In this document: positions 23,213 through 35,700 of the stretch, one piece after another
Layout: every line of letters begins with the position of its first letter
Numbering within the stretch: the stretch's first letter is position 1
Origin: Megalobrama amblycephala
Taxonomy: Eukaryota > Chordata > Actinopteri > Cypriniformes > Xenocyprididae
Direction: 5' to 3'
DNA length: 64,000 nucleotides
Assembly (NCBI RefSeq): GCF_018812025.1
Contig: NC_063057.1
Span: 19,131,638-19,195,637, forward strand
Translations under genes and position numbers: made by a program
The notes under the pieces: generated by a model
Databases searched by the model: none
Told to the model about the DNA's origin: nothing
Seen by the model: the letters and a program-made list of their open reading frames with translations, nothing else

Positions 23213-24069
23213 CTTAAAGGCAAGAAGTATGAATGTTGTAGTGTTCACTTGCCTTAAGGCAGCATAATTTAGCAGACAATACTTTGGGACAGCCTTCTTC
23301 TCATTAACAGGCCTAAAAATGTTGTCTAGGTATACAGCTCAATAGGATTTGGAACATGTCTCAGTAAACCTGAGGCATCTCAAATAAGCTTTTAAACTAG
23401 CAAACCTATTCTACCCCCTCATTCTGCCAGTGGGCACAATGCATGTGACAGCACTAATAAATAGCTGACTAATTACTGCAACCACACATATATGATCAGC
23501 CCATAAATGCACTGATGACAGCATCACATTTGAAGTCAGAACTGCAACACATGTGCTTATCGGCCTCTTCACACTGCATGATATGACGAGCTGAGTGTGA
23601 TTTGAAATCGCACTGCTAACACAGCACTGTGCTGACGTACAGTTATACCCCAATCCACTTCCCCCTCAACTCCCCCACGCTAATCATTGCAGTGCCCAAA
23701 ACTGCTGGCCGAAACAAAACGAAAAGTTGCGCTTTTAATGAAGAGGCACGGCCCCATCATCTGGTTTTCCTGACACTTGGATGGAGCGCCGTTGGAGCGT
23801 GTCTGCTCAAAGATACAGAGGAGAGTGAGAGAGAAAGTTTTAAATTGCTTTTACCAAATGTTCAAGAGGGGAAAGAAGAGGGAGAAATTTAGTGAGAGGG
23901 CCAAAAAGACTGTATTTGTATGTACTACTGTTTTTTACTGATTACTAGTTATAGGCAGAGACCAGTCGATGAAAAAAAAATATGACCATTTAAATGTTTG
24001 GGATCAGTATTTCATTTGTTTTGTAAAGAAATGAATACTATAATCAATCAGTGTTACAAAAGTTTATAT
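23213..24069. other. Low-copy block
   Basis: 23257-23355 belongs to the old dispersed repeat also seen at about 17160. 23600-23890 has balanced composition, no repeat signature and no convincing exon; a candidate conserved non-coding block. Confidence 0.4.
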
Positions 24070-24073
24070 TTAA

Positions 24074-24109
24074 AGGTGCAATGCGTAAATTTTAGGAGGA
24101 TTTAGGAGG

Positions 24110-24175
<66 letters not shown>
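24074..24175. repeat. TTAA-element end followed by TA microsatellite
   Basis: TTAA (24070-24073) followed by AGGTGCAATGCGTAAATTTT looks like the left end of another TTAAAGG family. The rest is lost to an uninterrupted AT dinucleotide run at about 24116-24175. Confidence 0.6.
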
Positions 24176-24176
<1 letters not shown>

Positions 24177-24829
24177 CACAACACACAATCATTGCACATC
24201 TAATCATTAATATCTTTTTAATATCTTCCTGATATTCTGTTTGTTGCATCCGGCACAATCAAACCCAAGTCAGTGAATCTCCATATTTACCTCTCTGTTA
24301 TGATGGAATAAAAACATTTTGTCTTTCCCTTGACCTTTGGTTGAATAGAGCATTTAATCGAATACATCATTGTACTGAATGGAACAGCAGTAGTGGGTGG
24401 GCTGAATCAAGCCTTTGCTTTGTGGCAGGATGTAATTTGTATTTACCAAAGTGCCACCTGTGGTCCAGAACACAGATCTACCTTGGTGTCAAGTTCTGAT
24501 CTGACACCAACATCAGAGGTTAAAGCTACAGCACAAACATTTCTGGCAGAAAATACCTCAGGTAAGCAGGATTAGTGATTATATTATAATTCAGTACTAT
24601 TATGTTTAAATAAATTAAAATCACAAAAAAAAAAAGAAAAAAAAAAAAGGTCATTTTATATGCTACAAATGAATTTTGGCATCAATTATGAGATTTGCTA
24701 AAGATTACATTACTATATGTAAACATAGGAGATACAACATATATAAATTAAATATAAATATATATATATAAAAAAAACTAAATATCTATATAAATTGGTA
24801 AATATACAGTACAATACAAAATTAGGTCA
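24176..24829. other. Unclassified spacer
   Basis: Contains an A-rich tract near 24627-24649 and TA-rich sequence near 24754-24770. No gene or terminal repeats are recognised. Confidence 0.5.
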
Positions 24830-25535
24830 ATCAATCATCTGTCATCAACCTTCATGTCATTCCAATACTGTGGAAGTTTGTTTCCACCACTGAATAAAAC
24901 ATAAAAAAGGTAATTGCGACTTTTTACAATTCTGACTTTTTTCTTGTAATTGAGAGTTTACATCTCACAATTCTGAGTTTTTTATCAGAATTGTTAGATA
25001 TAAAAGTCAGTCTTTTGTTTTTAATTGGACTTTATAACTCGCAATTGTGAGTTATAAAGATTGTGAGATTCTGAGAAAAGAAGTCAGAATTGCAGGATTT
25101 AAATGCAATTGCGAGAAAAAAGTCAGAATTGCGAGATATCTCTTTATCTCTTTAACTCGCAATTCTGACTTTATTTCTCATAACTGTGAGTTTATATCTC
25201 GCAATTCTGACATTATAGCTCTCAATTCTGACTATTTCTCACAATTGTGATTTTATATCTTGCAATTCTGACTTTATAACTCATAATTGCGTGTTATAAA
25301 GTCAGAATTGCGAGATATAAACTCACAATTGTGAGAAAAAGAAATCAGAATTGTGAGATAAAAAGTCGCAATTACCTTTTTTATTTTTTATTCAGTGGCG
25401 GAAACAAGCTTCCATATCAAACAATTCAACATTTCTCAAAATACTTCTTTTTCACAGGAGAAAGTCAGTTTGGATTGACACAAGGGTGAGTATATGATGA
25501 CAGAATGCTCAATTTTAGATGTACGATCACTTTAA
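24830..25535. mobile_element. Composite Angel-like remnant carrying a palindromic tandem array
   Basis: The left edge (CATCTGTCATCAACCTTCAT) and right edge (GGGTGAGTATATGATGACAG) match the two sides of Angel-like elements without their terminal 30 bp. Between them, 24870-25415 is one large inverted repeat: GGAAGTTTGTTTCCACCACT and TGAATAAAA on the left reappear complemented at 25389-25415. Its interior is an array of short units of the form GCAATTCTGACTTTAT and, inverted, AAGTCAGAATTGCGAGA. Confidence 0.8.
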
Positions 25536-27157
25536 ACAGCGAATCTAGACTGCCATCGACAATGAACCAATTGAACCGACACTTTCTCAAAGAGGTAACA
25601 GCCATTATCTAATATCTGTCATTTAAATCATTTAATTAATATAATATGGATGTCATCCTCACTGCAGCCTTCTCCGGAAATACATGATTGAAAGGGCTTT
25701 TCCACACTAATCAGGTTTGATTGAACAAGGTTACATCACCACGAACCCTGGCAGCGAGAGCCCTGCAGACAAAAGGACAGAGCACTGAATCATGGCTAAT
25801 CAAAGTCCGTGTGCTGTGAAGTGATGAGATAAATGTGCGTGGAAGGTGATGGCTTCAAACAAGTTGAGTAAGTCAGGACAATGCAATGCATTAGAAATCT
25901 TTGAGATGTCTCATCGAGACAATGGAAGTCATACTTGAGATGGATGCGATTGCCATCAAAAGCATCAAAGAGCTGTATGCGGTTCACCGTCCTTTTGTAA
26001 CCAAGCAACAAAAAGCACTATTTCTCCTTTACATAGGCTACATATTAAAACAATTAGCCTAACTAAAGTCTAATTTATTATTTATGTCTGAATTTAAAAG
26101 GAAAATTCTGTCATTATTTACTCATCCTCAAATGTCCTTTTAGGCTCATTCATTCTCAAGCATTATTCACTTAAATAATAAAGTTTCTTATAAAGAAGTG
26201 AAGCCTCTCACAACATTCACTGATGCTAGGCACCAGTACAAAGCGTCTAGTCTGACTGGTTTAGTATTCTGGGCTGGACTGAGCCTATGTGAATGGCTAA
26301 GAAGGGTCAAGCCATTAGTGCGATTAAACCTACACCCTCTTTCTCTATCCATCACAATCTCTCTCCATCCATCTCTCCAATAATGTTCTGACATGTATCT
26401 CACCCACATCATTTCTCATCACCTTCTCATTACTTAGACTTCAGCAGGACAATTGCAATACACTCCTTAAGCAGACAGTCCTCCTGGGGCAACCTGCTGT
26501 CGAGTGCCTCGTTCAAGTGCACAATTGTGATCGGACAGAGAAAGGATCAGTTCGTGGGTCACAATATACGTCGACTCAAATTATACAACCTAGTTGCTGA
26601 AAGGGAACATATTCTACAAATTTGGAATTATAATTTAAGCATGACTATTTTCACCCTCTCTGATCCATAATCCATGTCCCAACCAGACGAGACACAATAA
26701 GCAACAGAGACCAATGAGTCATTTCATGCATCTTGGGTATCCCCCACATTTCATTCATTCTAAAGCAGTATACGTTTTTTTTTACATGTATACACAGTTG
26801 AACGCACAGCCTTGCAAAGTATACTTCACTTGACTCGTACAGATACACAGGCAGTCAACACATGCGCATTGCGACAAATTGCAATACCTCTATGAGTTAC
26901 AACCCATATAAACATCTTTGTATTCTTTCATGCTAGAGTTGTACAAATGAGGGTACTTTTTAACCTCTTCGCACAATCTCTCATCTATGTAGGCCTCCAT
27001 TGTCACTGTAGCTTGCATGTGTTCCGGTCTGTTCTGTTTATGCAGGTTTTCTTTAACTACCTTGTGAATCGATGCCCCCAGGGCATGGTTGCTACCTTGT
27101 GGATAAATTACTGCAAAAAAGAATTAAATGCGCATATGCGACCTGAGCGTACAAAGT
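25536..27157. other. Low-copy block, candidate conserved non-coding DNA
   Basis: 25540-26000 and 26420-26560 are balanced in composition and free of repeats. A short Angel-like piece (AAATTCTGTCATTATTTACTC) is at about 26103-26125. Facing frames at 26198-26383 (plus) and 26188-26412 (minus) lack recognisable domains. No gene is supported. Confidence 0.4.
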
Positions 27158-27165
27158 ACTAAATT

Positions 27166-27771
27166 TCAGGGCTGCACGATTTATCACAATTTTATCGCAC
27201 GCGATTTGGCAAAGTCTGCGATTATTTCATGCGTAGCTTGTCAGAGTTGTACGGCTCTGTGATCAGTAGTAAATGCTTCTCCATCTGAAAACCAGAGGGC
27301 GCTCTCGGGCAGAAACTGCAAATATGCCTTGCTGCCAAAGTAGACCATGCATCATTCCAGGAAATCCCATACAATCCCTGTAGCTGAATAAACAGAATAT
27401 TGAAACGTTTTGAAACTGCCTTATTCTGTGTAAGAAGCCACTTCATCTCACAGAAGGATGCTCAACTGTCATTATGAAGTGAATTTGGAGCAAAACATAT
27501 TATTAAATGTTTACTTTTGTTGGACAAGATGTTAATAAATGCTTCTCATGTCTGGAAAGATGTTTGACGCATATTGCTTTTTCAAATGCACATTATAAGT
27601 GATTCAAACTCGCAGTGCTTTCAGATGGATTAGCATTTGGAGACGTAGTTCACTGACAAGCCGCGCATAAAAAATAATTGCAGCTTTGCAATTTCATAAT
27701 CGCATTAAGCCAAATCGTTTAAGCATGATTTCAATGTTTTTTTCTAATTGTCCGATTAATTGTGCAGCCCT
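27166..27771. mobile_element. Non-autonomous hAT element
   Basis: A 606-bp element with an exact 8-bp duplication ACTAAATT at 27158-27165 and 27772-27779. The ends are TCAGGGCTGCACGATT and AATTGTGCAGCCCT. Subterminal TATCGCACGCGATTTG and CATAATCGCATTAAGCC also pair. No transposase. Confidence 0.95.
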
Positions 27772-27779
27772 ACTAAATT

Positions 27780-29137
27780 GACAAAAAAACGGCGGTGCGC
27801 GTTCCATACGCGTGTATAATTCTGATGACGAAATTCACGTCACGCGAACTGTACACGCATGCATGTAAAAAGTATACTTTGGCCTTCAGCTACATAACTG
27901 TGTAAACTGTTAAATTTACTCCTGTTAAATTAACTCCTAAATTTTATTAATTATTTATTATATTCATATTTTTTTTATGCTGCTCACATTTCTCACATTA
28001 GATAACAGCGATCACCCCCGATTAAATAAACCAAAGACCCCCACAACCTCTCATTTTCCCACTAATCCCAAAGGATAAGCCAGGAAGCCACCCTTCACTG
28101 GCTTTTATTATCTGCTCCTGGGTAAAAGCTGCACTGGCTATGAGGGGAGAGGCCAAGATAATTAAATTATTCTCATCACACTTTATGACACAGCACCAGA
28201 TGCAAAGGGCTATACATTTTCTATATTTTTTCCTTTTACTCTTTTTTTTTTTTTTTTTATGGTATGAGCTGTCTTACCTAAAGAATTCAATCTGTAATCC
28301 ATTTATACCTTGAATTTAATGCAGGATCAGTGAGCTAAACCACTATTAGTTTAGACTCAAATTTCACGTATTACAGTAGACAGGTGTGCGCTAATACAGA
28401 GTCTATCGCTATATGCTTATTTGTTCCTTACTTTATGCAAACACCATTAACAAATCAAGCTTTGTGCTCAATTAACTCTACATACATATACACATACACA
28501 CACATCAACACACAGACATACACAAAGCTTTGGAGAATGCACACACTGCAGCCAACAGCACTGAAGATGTGCTTCGCTACGCCAACACTAATATTGACTC
28601 TGCACAGTGTTTGGTCTGGAGAGGAATGCAGAAGAAATACTAAGAAATATCATCTGTACAACAAAACAGAGTGCTAGAAAAACACTTTGAAACTGACATC
28701 AGCCTGATAAGAAAGCATTTAATTATATGTGTGAAAAATACAGAGGAAGAAAAAGCAAGTGACAATGGGAAACGGTCACGAAAAGCAGGAGAAAACTTAA
28801 AACTTAGAGTTACACTTAAAAATAAACATGGTTTGTGCTGACCACACCTGATGAGAGCATCAAAAGTCAAGAGACAATGGCAACATTTATTGTTAATGAA
28901 TTTAGAAAATGGGTCAATTCAACCAAGACTCATTGGAAATACGCACATTTCACTGAAATGAACACTACAGGCAGTAAAACGCCAAAAACCTTTTATTCCT
29001 TACACAAATTATGATTACAGGGGCAGATTATCAATCTGTATCAATGGTATTGTGCACTATACCATGTCATGAACTCAAAGCACTTTTACCATAGTGCGTG
29101 ACATTCTCATAATCTGCTCCATAAGACGTAGTAAACT
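27780..29137. other. Low-copy block, candidate conserved non-coding DNA
   Basis: 27990-28220 has balanced sequence with AATCCC and TAATTAAATTA type homeodomain cores and no repeat signature. A T-tract is at about 28240-28258 and a CA-rich tract at 28490-28525. No exon is convincing. Confidence 0.4.
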
Positions 29138-29200
29138 TACTTGGTAGCTCACCTGGTATAGCATTGCACTTGCGATGCAGAGCGCTTGGGTACCGTAACA
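29138..29200 (+). repeat. Degenerate tRNA-derived SINE head
   Basis: TGGTAGCTCACCTGGTA resembles a pol III A box region and GGTATAGCATTGCACTTGCG is typical of tRNA-derived SINE heads. The B box is degraded. No tRNA cloverleaf can be closed, so this is not a tRNA gene. Confidence 0.45.
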
Positions 29201-29228
29201 CGAGTCATGACACTCCACAAATATATAT

Positions 29229-29645
29229 ATATGTGCCCTCCATAAGTATTGGAACAGTAAAGACAAAATTGCTCTGTTAGCTGTGGTGTCAAGACAAAAT
29301 GTTTTACCAACTAAGAAGTACAGCACTTTTAGAGTTTCATCCCTCTGTCTAATGTCAGCATATTGGGACGGTTTCATTTGAAGCAAATATAAATGTGTAA
29401 AAGATCATATTTAATTGTAAATCCTTTGCAAGCAATCACAGGAGCGAGTCTGTGACCCACAGACATCACTAGACTCTTGGTTTCACACTTTGAAATGCTT
29501 TTCCAGGCCTTAAATGCAGCCATTTTCAACGGTTGCTTGTTTGGAGGAGTTTCTGCCTTTAGTCTCCTCTTCAGCTGGTGAAATGCTTGTTCAAAAGGAT
29601 TTAAATCTTACCACACCTCAAGACACTGTTTCGATGGTATATTTC
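29229..29645 (+). mobile_element. Tc1/mariner-like fragment
   Basis: After a TA run the sequence starts TGTGCCCTCCATAAGTATTG, a typical Tc1-like terminus. About 400 bp of the left part follow and the right terminus is absent. I see no intact transposase motif. Confidence 0.6.
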
Positions 29646-30218
29646 ACCATGGTTTTTGTCCTTAAAACACTCTTTTTCTAAACACTAATTTCTTACACAT
29701 CTCATCCCAAGCCTCCGTTGCCAATTCCAAAATGCCATTTCAGAAATAGTAACGGAGGATTGAGCCTTGATAGCAGAATAATACAGCTGATACAGTTATT
29801 AACACACTTGAGAGAGAGAGAGAGCTATTTGAATTAGCCTACCTGAGTGTCTGTGCCTCTCTCACGGAAGCACTGTCTCTACTAAAAGCGAAACAAAACT
29901 ATAAGTTGATCTACCTCAAGAATCGCAGTTATTACCTCGCTGGCAAGTCATTTTACAGATTAATTCGTCAGAGCAGCGCTGACAAAATGTTTCTGTATGA
30001 GTGTGTGTCCGTATTAACGTTATACAGTATGTGTGTACGTTTGAAAGAGAGAGAGCGAGAGAGAGAGAGAGACTATGTGCTTTCAGGACACAATAAAACG
30101 TATTTTCTGGCAAAAACCATGTTTACTATATTTATTTGCTTGGTCAGTGTTGTTGTGGGTTTTGTTTCTTTTGCTGTTATAGGCTGTAAGGAGCTTTTGA
30201 AATAACTGAATTCATTTG
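29646..30218. other. Spacer with family B fragment and GA repeats
   Basis: 29712-29758 is the family B stem-loop (GCCTCCGTTGCCAATTCCAA ... AATAGTAACGGAGG). GA microsatellites lie at 29811-29824 and about 30044-30072. Frames crossing the GA run are low-complexity artefacts. Confidence 0.6.
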
Positions 30219-30226
30219 GCGAAGTG

Positions 30227-31545
30227 TAGGGCTGCACAACGATTAATCGCGATTAATCATTTGCAAAATAAAAGTCTGTGTTACGTAATATATGTGTGTG
30301 TTCTGTGTATAATAATTATGTATATATAAATACATGCACATACATGTATAAATTTAAAGGTACCCTAAATTCAAAAATTGAATTGACCTCGGCATAGTCA
30401 AATAACAAGAGTTCAGTACATGGAAATGACATACAGTGAGTCTCAAACTCCATTGTTTCCTCCTTCTTATATAAATCTCATTTGTTTAAAAGACCTCCGA
30501 AGAACAGGCGAATCTCAACATAACACAGACTGTTACGTAACAGTCGGGATCATTAATATGTACGCCCCCAATATTTGCATATGCCAGCCCATGTTCCCAA
30601 CATTATGAAAGGCATTAGACAAGGGCAGCCAGTAACGTCTGGATCTGTGCACAGCTGAATCAACAGACTAGGTAAGCATGCAAGGACAACAGCGAAAAAT
30701 GGCAGATGGAGCAATAATAACTGACATGATCCATGATAACATGATATTTCTAAATTGTCTTTCTAAATGTTTCGTTAGCATGTTGCTAATGTACTGTTAA
30801 ATGTGGTTAAAGTTACCATCGTTTCTTACTGTATTCACGGAGACAAGAGCCGTCGCTATTTTCATTTTTAAACACTTGCAGTCTGTATAATGCATAAACA
30901 CAACTTCATTCTTTATAAATCTCTCCAACAGTGTAGCATTAGCCATTAGCCACAGAGCATAGCCTCAAACTCATTCAGAATCAATGTAAACATCAAAATA
31001 AACACTGTACTTGCGCGATTAGACATGCTGCATGACGAACACTTTGTAAAGATCCATTTTGAGGGTTATATTAGCTGTTTGAACTTTTTTTTATGTTGTT
31101 TAAGGCAAGCGCGAGCTCTTGGGGCGTGGAGCACCAGATTTAAAGGGCCACACACCCTGAATCGGCTCATTTCTAATTATGCCCCAAAATAGGCAGTTAA
31201 AAAAATGAATTAAAAAAAAATCTATGGGGTATTTTGAGCTGAAACTTCACAGACACATTCAGGGGACACCTTAGACTTATATTTCATCTTTTAAAAAAAA
31301 GTTCTAGGGCACCTTTAAGAAATATATGCATGTATAAATAAATATACATATTAATATACATTTTATATTACATATAAATATAAATATTTTATATATAAAT
31401 ATAATTTTTTTCTTAAATATATACATGTATGTGCATGTATTTATATATACATAATTATTATACACAGAACACACACATATATATTACGTAACACAGACTT
31501 TTATTTTGCAAGCGATTAATCGCGATTAATTGTTTTGCAGCCAGA
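30227..31545. mobile_element. hAT foldback element hosting family A copy 5
   Basis: The outer element carries an exact 8-bp duplication GCGAAGTG at 30219-30226 and 31546-31553. The ends are TAGGGCTGCACAACGATTAA and TTAATTGTTTTGCAGCCAGA. Long inverted arms share ATTAATCGCGATTAAT, AAAATAAAAGTCTGTGTTAC and ATACATGCACATACATGTAT. Without the nested copy it is about 360 bp. Confidence 0.93.
30358..31314 (+). mobile_element. Family A TTAA element, copy 5
   Basis: A 957-bp full-length copy within the hAT foldback, TTAA at 30354-30357 and 31315-31318. Palindrome ACTGTTACGTAACAGT intact at 30529-30544. The nesting shows that this family A copy transposed after the hAT element. Confidence 0.95.
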
Positions 31546-31670
31546 GCGAAGTGATATGAAACTGTCTAGACCTGCCTAGAACTACTTTAGTTGTGCGTTT
31601 CCCTGAAAATAATTGCACACCTTAGAACATTGATCAACCAATCAGATTTGAGCATTCAACAGCCCCGTAG

Positions 31671-31738
<68 letters not shown>
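31671..31738. repeat. TA microsatellite
   Basis: Uninterrupted TA dinucleotides for about 65 bp. The neighbouring hAT-like end at 31739 begins directly at its border. Confidence 0.97.
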
Positions 31739-31741
<3 letters not shown>

Positions 31742-31993
31742 TGCTGTCAATCGCTAAAAAAAAAAAAAAAATCTAACTTTTTTTTGCTGTAATTAATTGC
31801 CGCGCTTGAATGGTTTAAAAGAATTCGCATGAATAAGAGCGCAATCGTATAATATAACGCTAGCTAAAGGATGACCAAAAAACGGAAGCTGCATAACTGC
31901 ATAAAATTATTAGTTTAACATGTTCAAAATATTTAAAGTTATCCTGCAGCCCCCTTGGAAGTTTGCTGAAGACCCCTGTTTGAGAACCACTGG
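31739..31993. mobile_element. hAT-like fragments
   Basis: TAGTGCTGTCAATCGCTAAAA at the left is a typical hAT-type end. CCCCTGTTTGAGAACCACTG at 31974-31993 is typical of the right end of another hAT family. Neither has a partner terminus nearby. Confidence 0.5.
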
Positions 31994-33299
31994 TTTAAAG
32001 TACATTTTTGTTTACAACTTTATAATGAACAATTCTGAACTAGTACTGTGTTTGTGGGTGTCCAAATTTAAATTCAGGTTCCTGAAGCAAAACCAATCAA
32101 GACCTATACTGCGGTAAACAATCGTGTTGCTTTCAAAGCACTAGCTCATCTTCGTGTTGCGTGCTTAGATTGTTCAGATTGTTCATGCTGTGGCTGTACC
32201 TGGGAAATAGACTGTCAGGACAGAACACGATAGATCGTGCAGTTTGAAATCAAGGGGAAAATCACTCAGGCTGTTTTCCATGGGGAGCAACTCTCTGCTA
32301 ATGACGAGACAAGCTGATTCTACACACACATACACACAGAAACATGGCATAATGAAAACATGCTCACTCAAAAGGAGCAAACCCATAAACAACAGGAGGT
32401 AAACCATGCCACAGTATTTTTAGTACACAGGGTAACCAAAAATAAACCTCTATAATCCACAAACAAATATCAATACAGATGGTTAAACAAGCATCTGCAG
32501 CACCTGTTGAAAAGCACTCTCATGAAATCATCATCTCTAAAGCCACAGTCTCTTGCTGATATCATCACTGCCTTGGTTACCATGGCCTCCCATTACAGAA
32601 ATCAATATCTAAAGACACTGTCCTCATTCCAATGCATGAGATTTGGGTCACAGCTGAGCAGTGCATGCAATTCAGCACATCAAGACAATACACCACTGGT
32701 GCATAACGATCAAAGATTAAACCGGGGCAAGTTGTCACATTAGGGCAATATTATTGTTATTATTCTACAAATTAACAGTTTGTTAATAATAATAATAATA
32801 ATAATGGGTATTAGTATAAAATTGGCCGTTTTTATTCATTATTTCATCATTTAAGTTTTGCTGAAAAGTCTATATTATGCAGCTTAATGGCACGTTCTTA
32901 TTGTGACAACATGTACTGCTATTGGGGCATGTTGTCACAAAAGGTCAACGGGTGTTCAGTTAACTGTATATTTGTTCCTAGACAAAAACGTTAGAAACGT
33001 TCATGGGATTTTTTGTAGCCAACACATTAAACTATTCGATTATACAGAAAATTATTTTAAACAATAAACCTACTCTGAGAAATATTCGCTGGAGTAAAAA
33101 AGTGTGACTAGCCCCGGTTCTCATATCCATTACCCTTCATAATCGTAAACACAATAAAGATTATCGTTTTAGCTACACCGGATTAAAATTACATGACTTC
33201 CAGATTGTTTAGCCTCTTAATAGAGTATAGAATAAAACAAAAACCACATTTAATCAAAATACTATATAAGCCACTGTCCTAGCAGCATGATGTATTTAT
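31994..33299. other. Low-copy block with a 13-bp perfect hairpin
   Basis: No gene is recognised. The stem TTGTGACAACATG (32901-32913) and CATGTTGTCACAA (32928-32940) is perfect with a 14-base loop. A related GTTGTCACA occurs at about 32730. An AAT trinucleotide tract is at 32785-32804. Confidence 0.45.
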
Positions 33300-34150
33300 A
33301 AAGCGCTCGCGCCTCCAGAGGAATGCGCGCGCTCAATCCTACTGCTGGTTAACGCCTTTAAACCTTCAGTTCAGACTTAAACAACATCAATATGGTGACA
33401 GTTTAGTGCTGAACTCAATACTAAATGCGATTAAAACTGTCAACCCAGCCTATTCTGTGTAAAACTACACCACCAAACTCTGAGTGCGCATTTTTGCGCG
33501 AGCTCCTTGCGATTAAAAACAACGTTAGCGTTACTGCATCATGGACATGTCAAACAAAAGCGACCCTTAACTGCAAACAATAATCATAAGGAGTATAATG
33601 AAACATATCAAGCAGTTTGCATTAGTTTTTGGCCATTAAACACTTTAAATACTCGCCTGGTACGTGTAAAATCTCGTCCCGTTCGGCGGGTGGACCTTTG
33701 GGGAGTTAGTCCCCGTGTTCATGTCTGAGAAAATCATATTTCCCCCAATGCAACGCAGAAGTGATCAGCAGTCTCCAGCTGCACAGTGTAAATTAAATCC
33801 TTGTCGTTAAGTTCAACTGATCACAGATCAGTGCCTCCCCAACTGACGCTGGACTCCTCACATCCACATAGAATGACAGAAATTATAACTGCGCCCCTAT
33901 TTATGCACGTTGTATGAATAATAAGTTAGTAAAACGCTGACATAATCAATCAGGGATGTGAAATGTCACTGATATATACAGCAGCAGGCTCCATGATCAC
34001 AGCACGGATGCTGTGTACCCGTGTGCTGGACCAGCCCATCTGTTCGATAAGCTGCTGCCTCCTCACTTCATTATGCAGCATCACTGCCGGTAAACCAATC
34101 GGATACTAGAATCCGACGTGGGCGTGGCTATATGGGTACTCTCCCTGTTC
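33300..34150 (-). promoter_or_regulatory. CpG-rich candidate promoter, minus strand
   Basis: This is the most CpG-rich non-repeat block of the window (for example GCGCTCGCGCC near 33302 and TTTTGCGCGAGC near 33491). Read on the minus strand there is a GC box (plus-strand GGGCGTGG, 34120-34127), a CCAAT box (plus-strand CCAATC, 34095-34100), and a TATA-like ATAAATA at 33898-33904, about 160 bases before an ATG at 33737. The spacing is compatible with a TATA promoter initiating near 33870. No downstream exon is recognised inside the window, so this is inference. Confidence 0.35.
33657..33737 (-). CDS. Possible first coding exon (27 codons)
   Basis: On the minus strand an ATG at 33737, with A at -3, opens a frame of 27 codons. 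A second in-frame ATG at 33722 has G at -3. The exon would end at 33657 with CAG followed by GCGAGT, a GC-type rather than GT donor; the frame closes in TAA just beyond. The peptide is rich in N, T, P and S and I do not recognise the protein. The location just downstream of the TATA-like site gives some support, but without further exons or transcripts it may be chance. Confidence 0.2.
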
Positions 34151-34320
34151 ATGCTCAGAGATAGTGAGTTGCATATTTATGAGCTGCGATTGTATGTTTT
34201 ATGGTCCCATAAACAAATATGTAAAAGTCCTCTAGGAAAACAACGCTCCTTATTTTAAAGTATTCAATGATAAGGTGCCAAGTACTTTAGGAGTATTTTA
34301 TAGGGGAAACCAGGGCTAGT

Positions 34321-34716
34321 ACATGAAAAAATACTACAGTAATTTATAGTAAATACTATAGTGTTTTTGAACCATGCTATAGTAAATTGTAGTATACTAT
34401 TATAGTATTTGCAACCATTTGTTAATGAATGCTACAGCATACTGTAGTATTAACTATAGTGAACTGATAAACTGTAATAAATACTGTAGCATATTTTAGT
34501 TTTTACTACAGTAAACTGTAGTGTATTGTAGTAGAATATATAGACGTAGAAAACTTAGTACAGAATTGGGTAAAATAATTTGTTTATATTACTATAGTTG
34601 TTATATTACCATAGCAACTATAGAATTACCACAACAATTTAATTCAAGTACTTTACTATAGTGTGGTTCAAAACACTATAGTATTTACTATAAATTACTA
34701 TAGTATTTTTTTTTTT
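34321..34716. mobile_element. Foldback MITE, ACTATAGTA repeats
   Basis: About 395 bp. The left arm has AATACTACAGTAATTTATAG, AAATACTATAGTGTTTTTGA and CCATGCTATAGTAAA; the right arm has TTTACTATAGTGTGGTTCAA and ACACTATAGTATTTACTATA in complement. Between them are more degenerate copies of ACTGTAGTAT, so the interior is itself repetitive. Confidence 0.85.
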
Positions 34717-34798
34717 TTGTGGGGTTGTCACTTTTTACTCCAGTAAATATTTTTGTTTGTCGATTTTTATTTACATTAAATTCATACTATACATTTAT

Positions 34799-35696
<898 letters not shown>

Positions 35697-35700
35697 TTAA

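Noticed and set aside
22916..23248. 110-codon minus-strand frame
   Set aside because: It lies entirely in family A copy 4 plus flanking sequence, has equivalents in the other copies and shows no transposase motif.
24870..25415. CRISPR-like array, because of short regularly recurring units
   Set aside because: The organism is eukaryotic, units occur in both orientations and spacers are not unique; it is a palindromic tandem repeat.
29138..29200. tRNA gene
   Set aside because: Only an A-box-like head is present; the B box is degenerate and no cloverleaf closes, so a SINE remnant is more likely.
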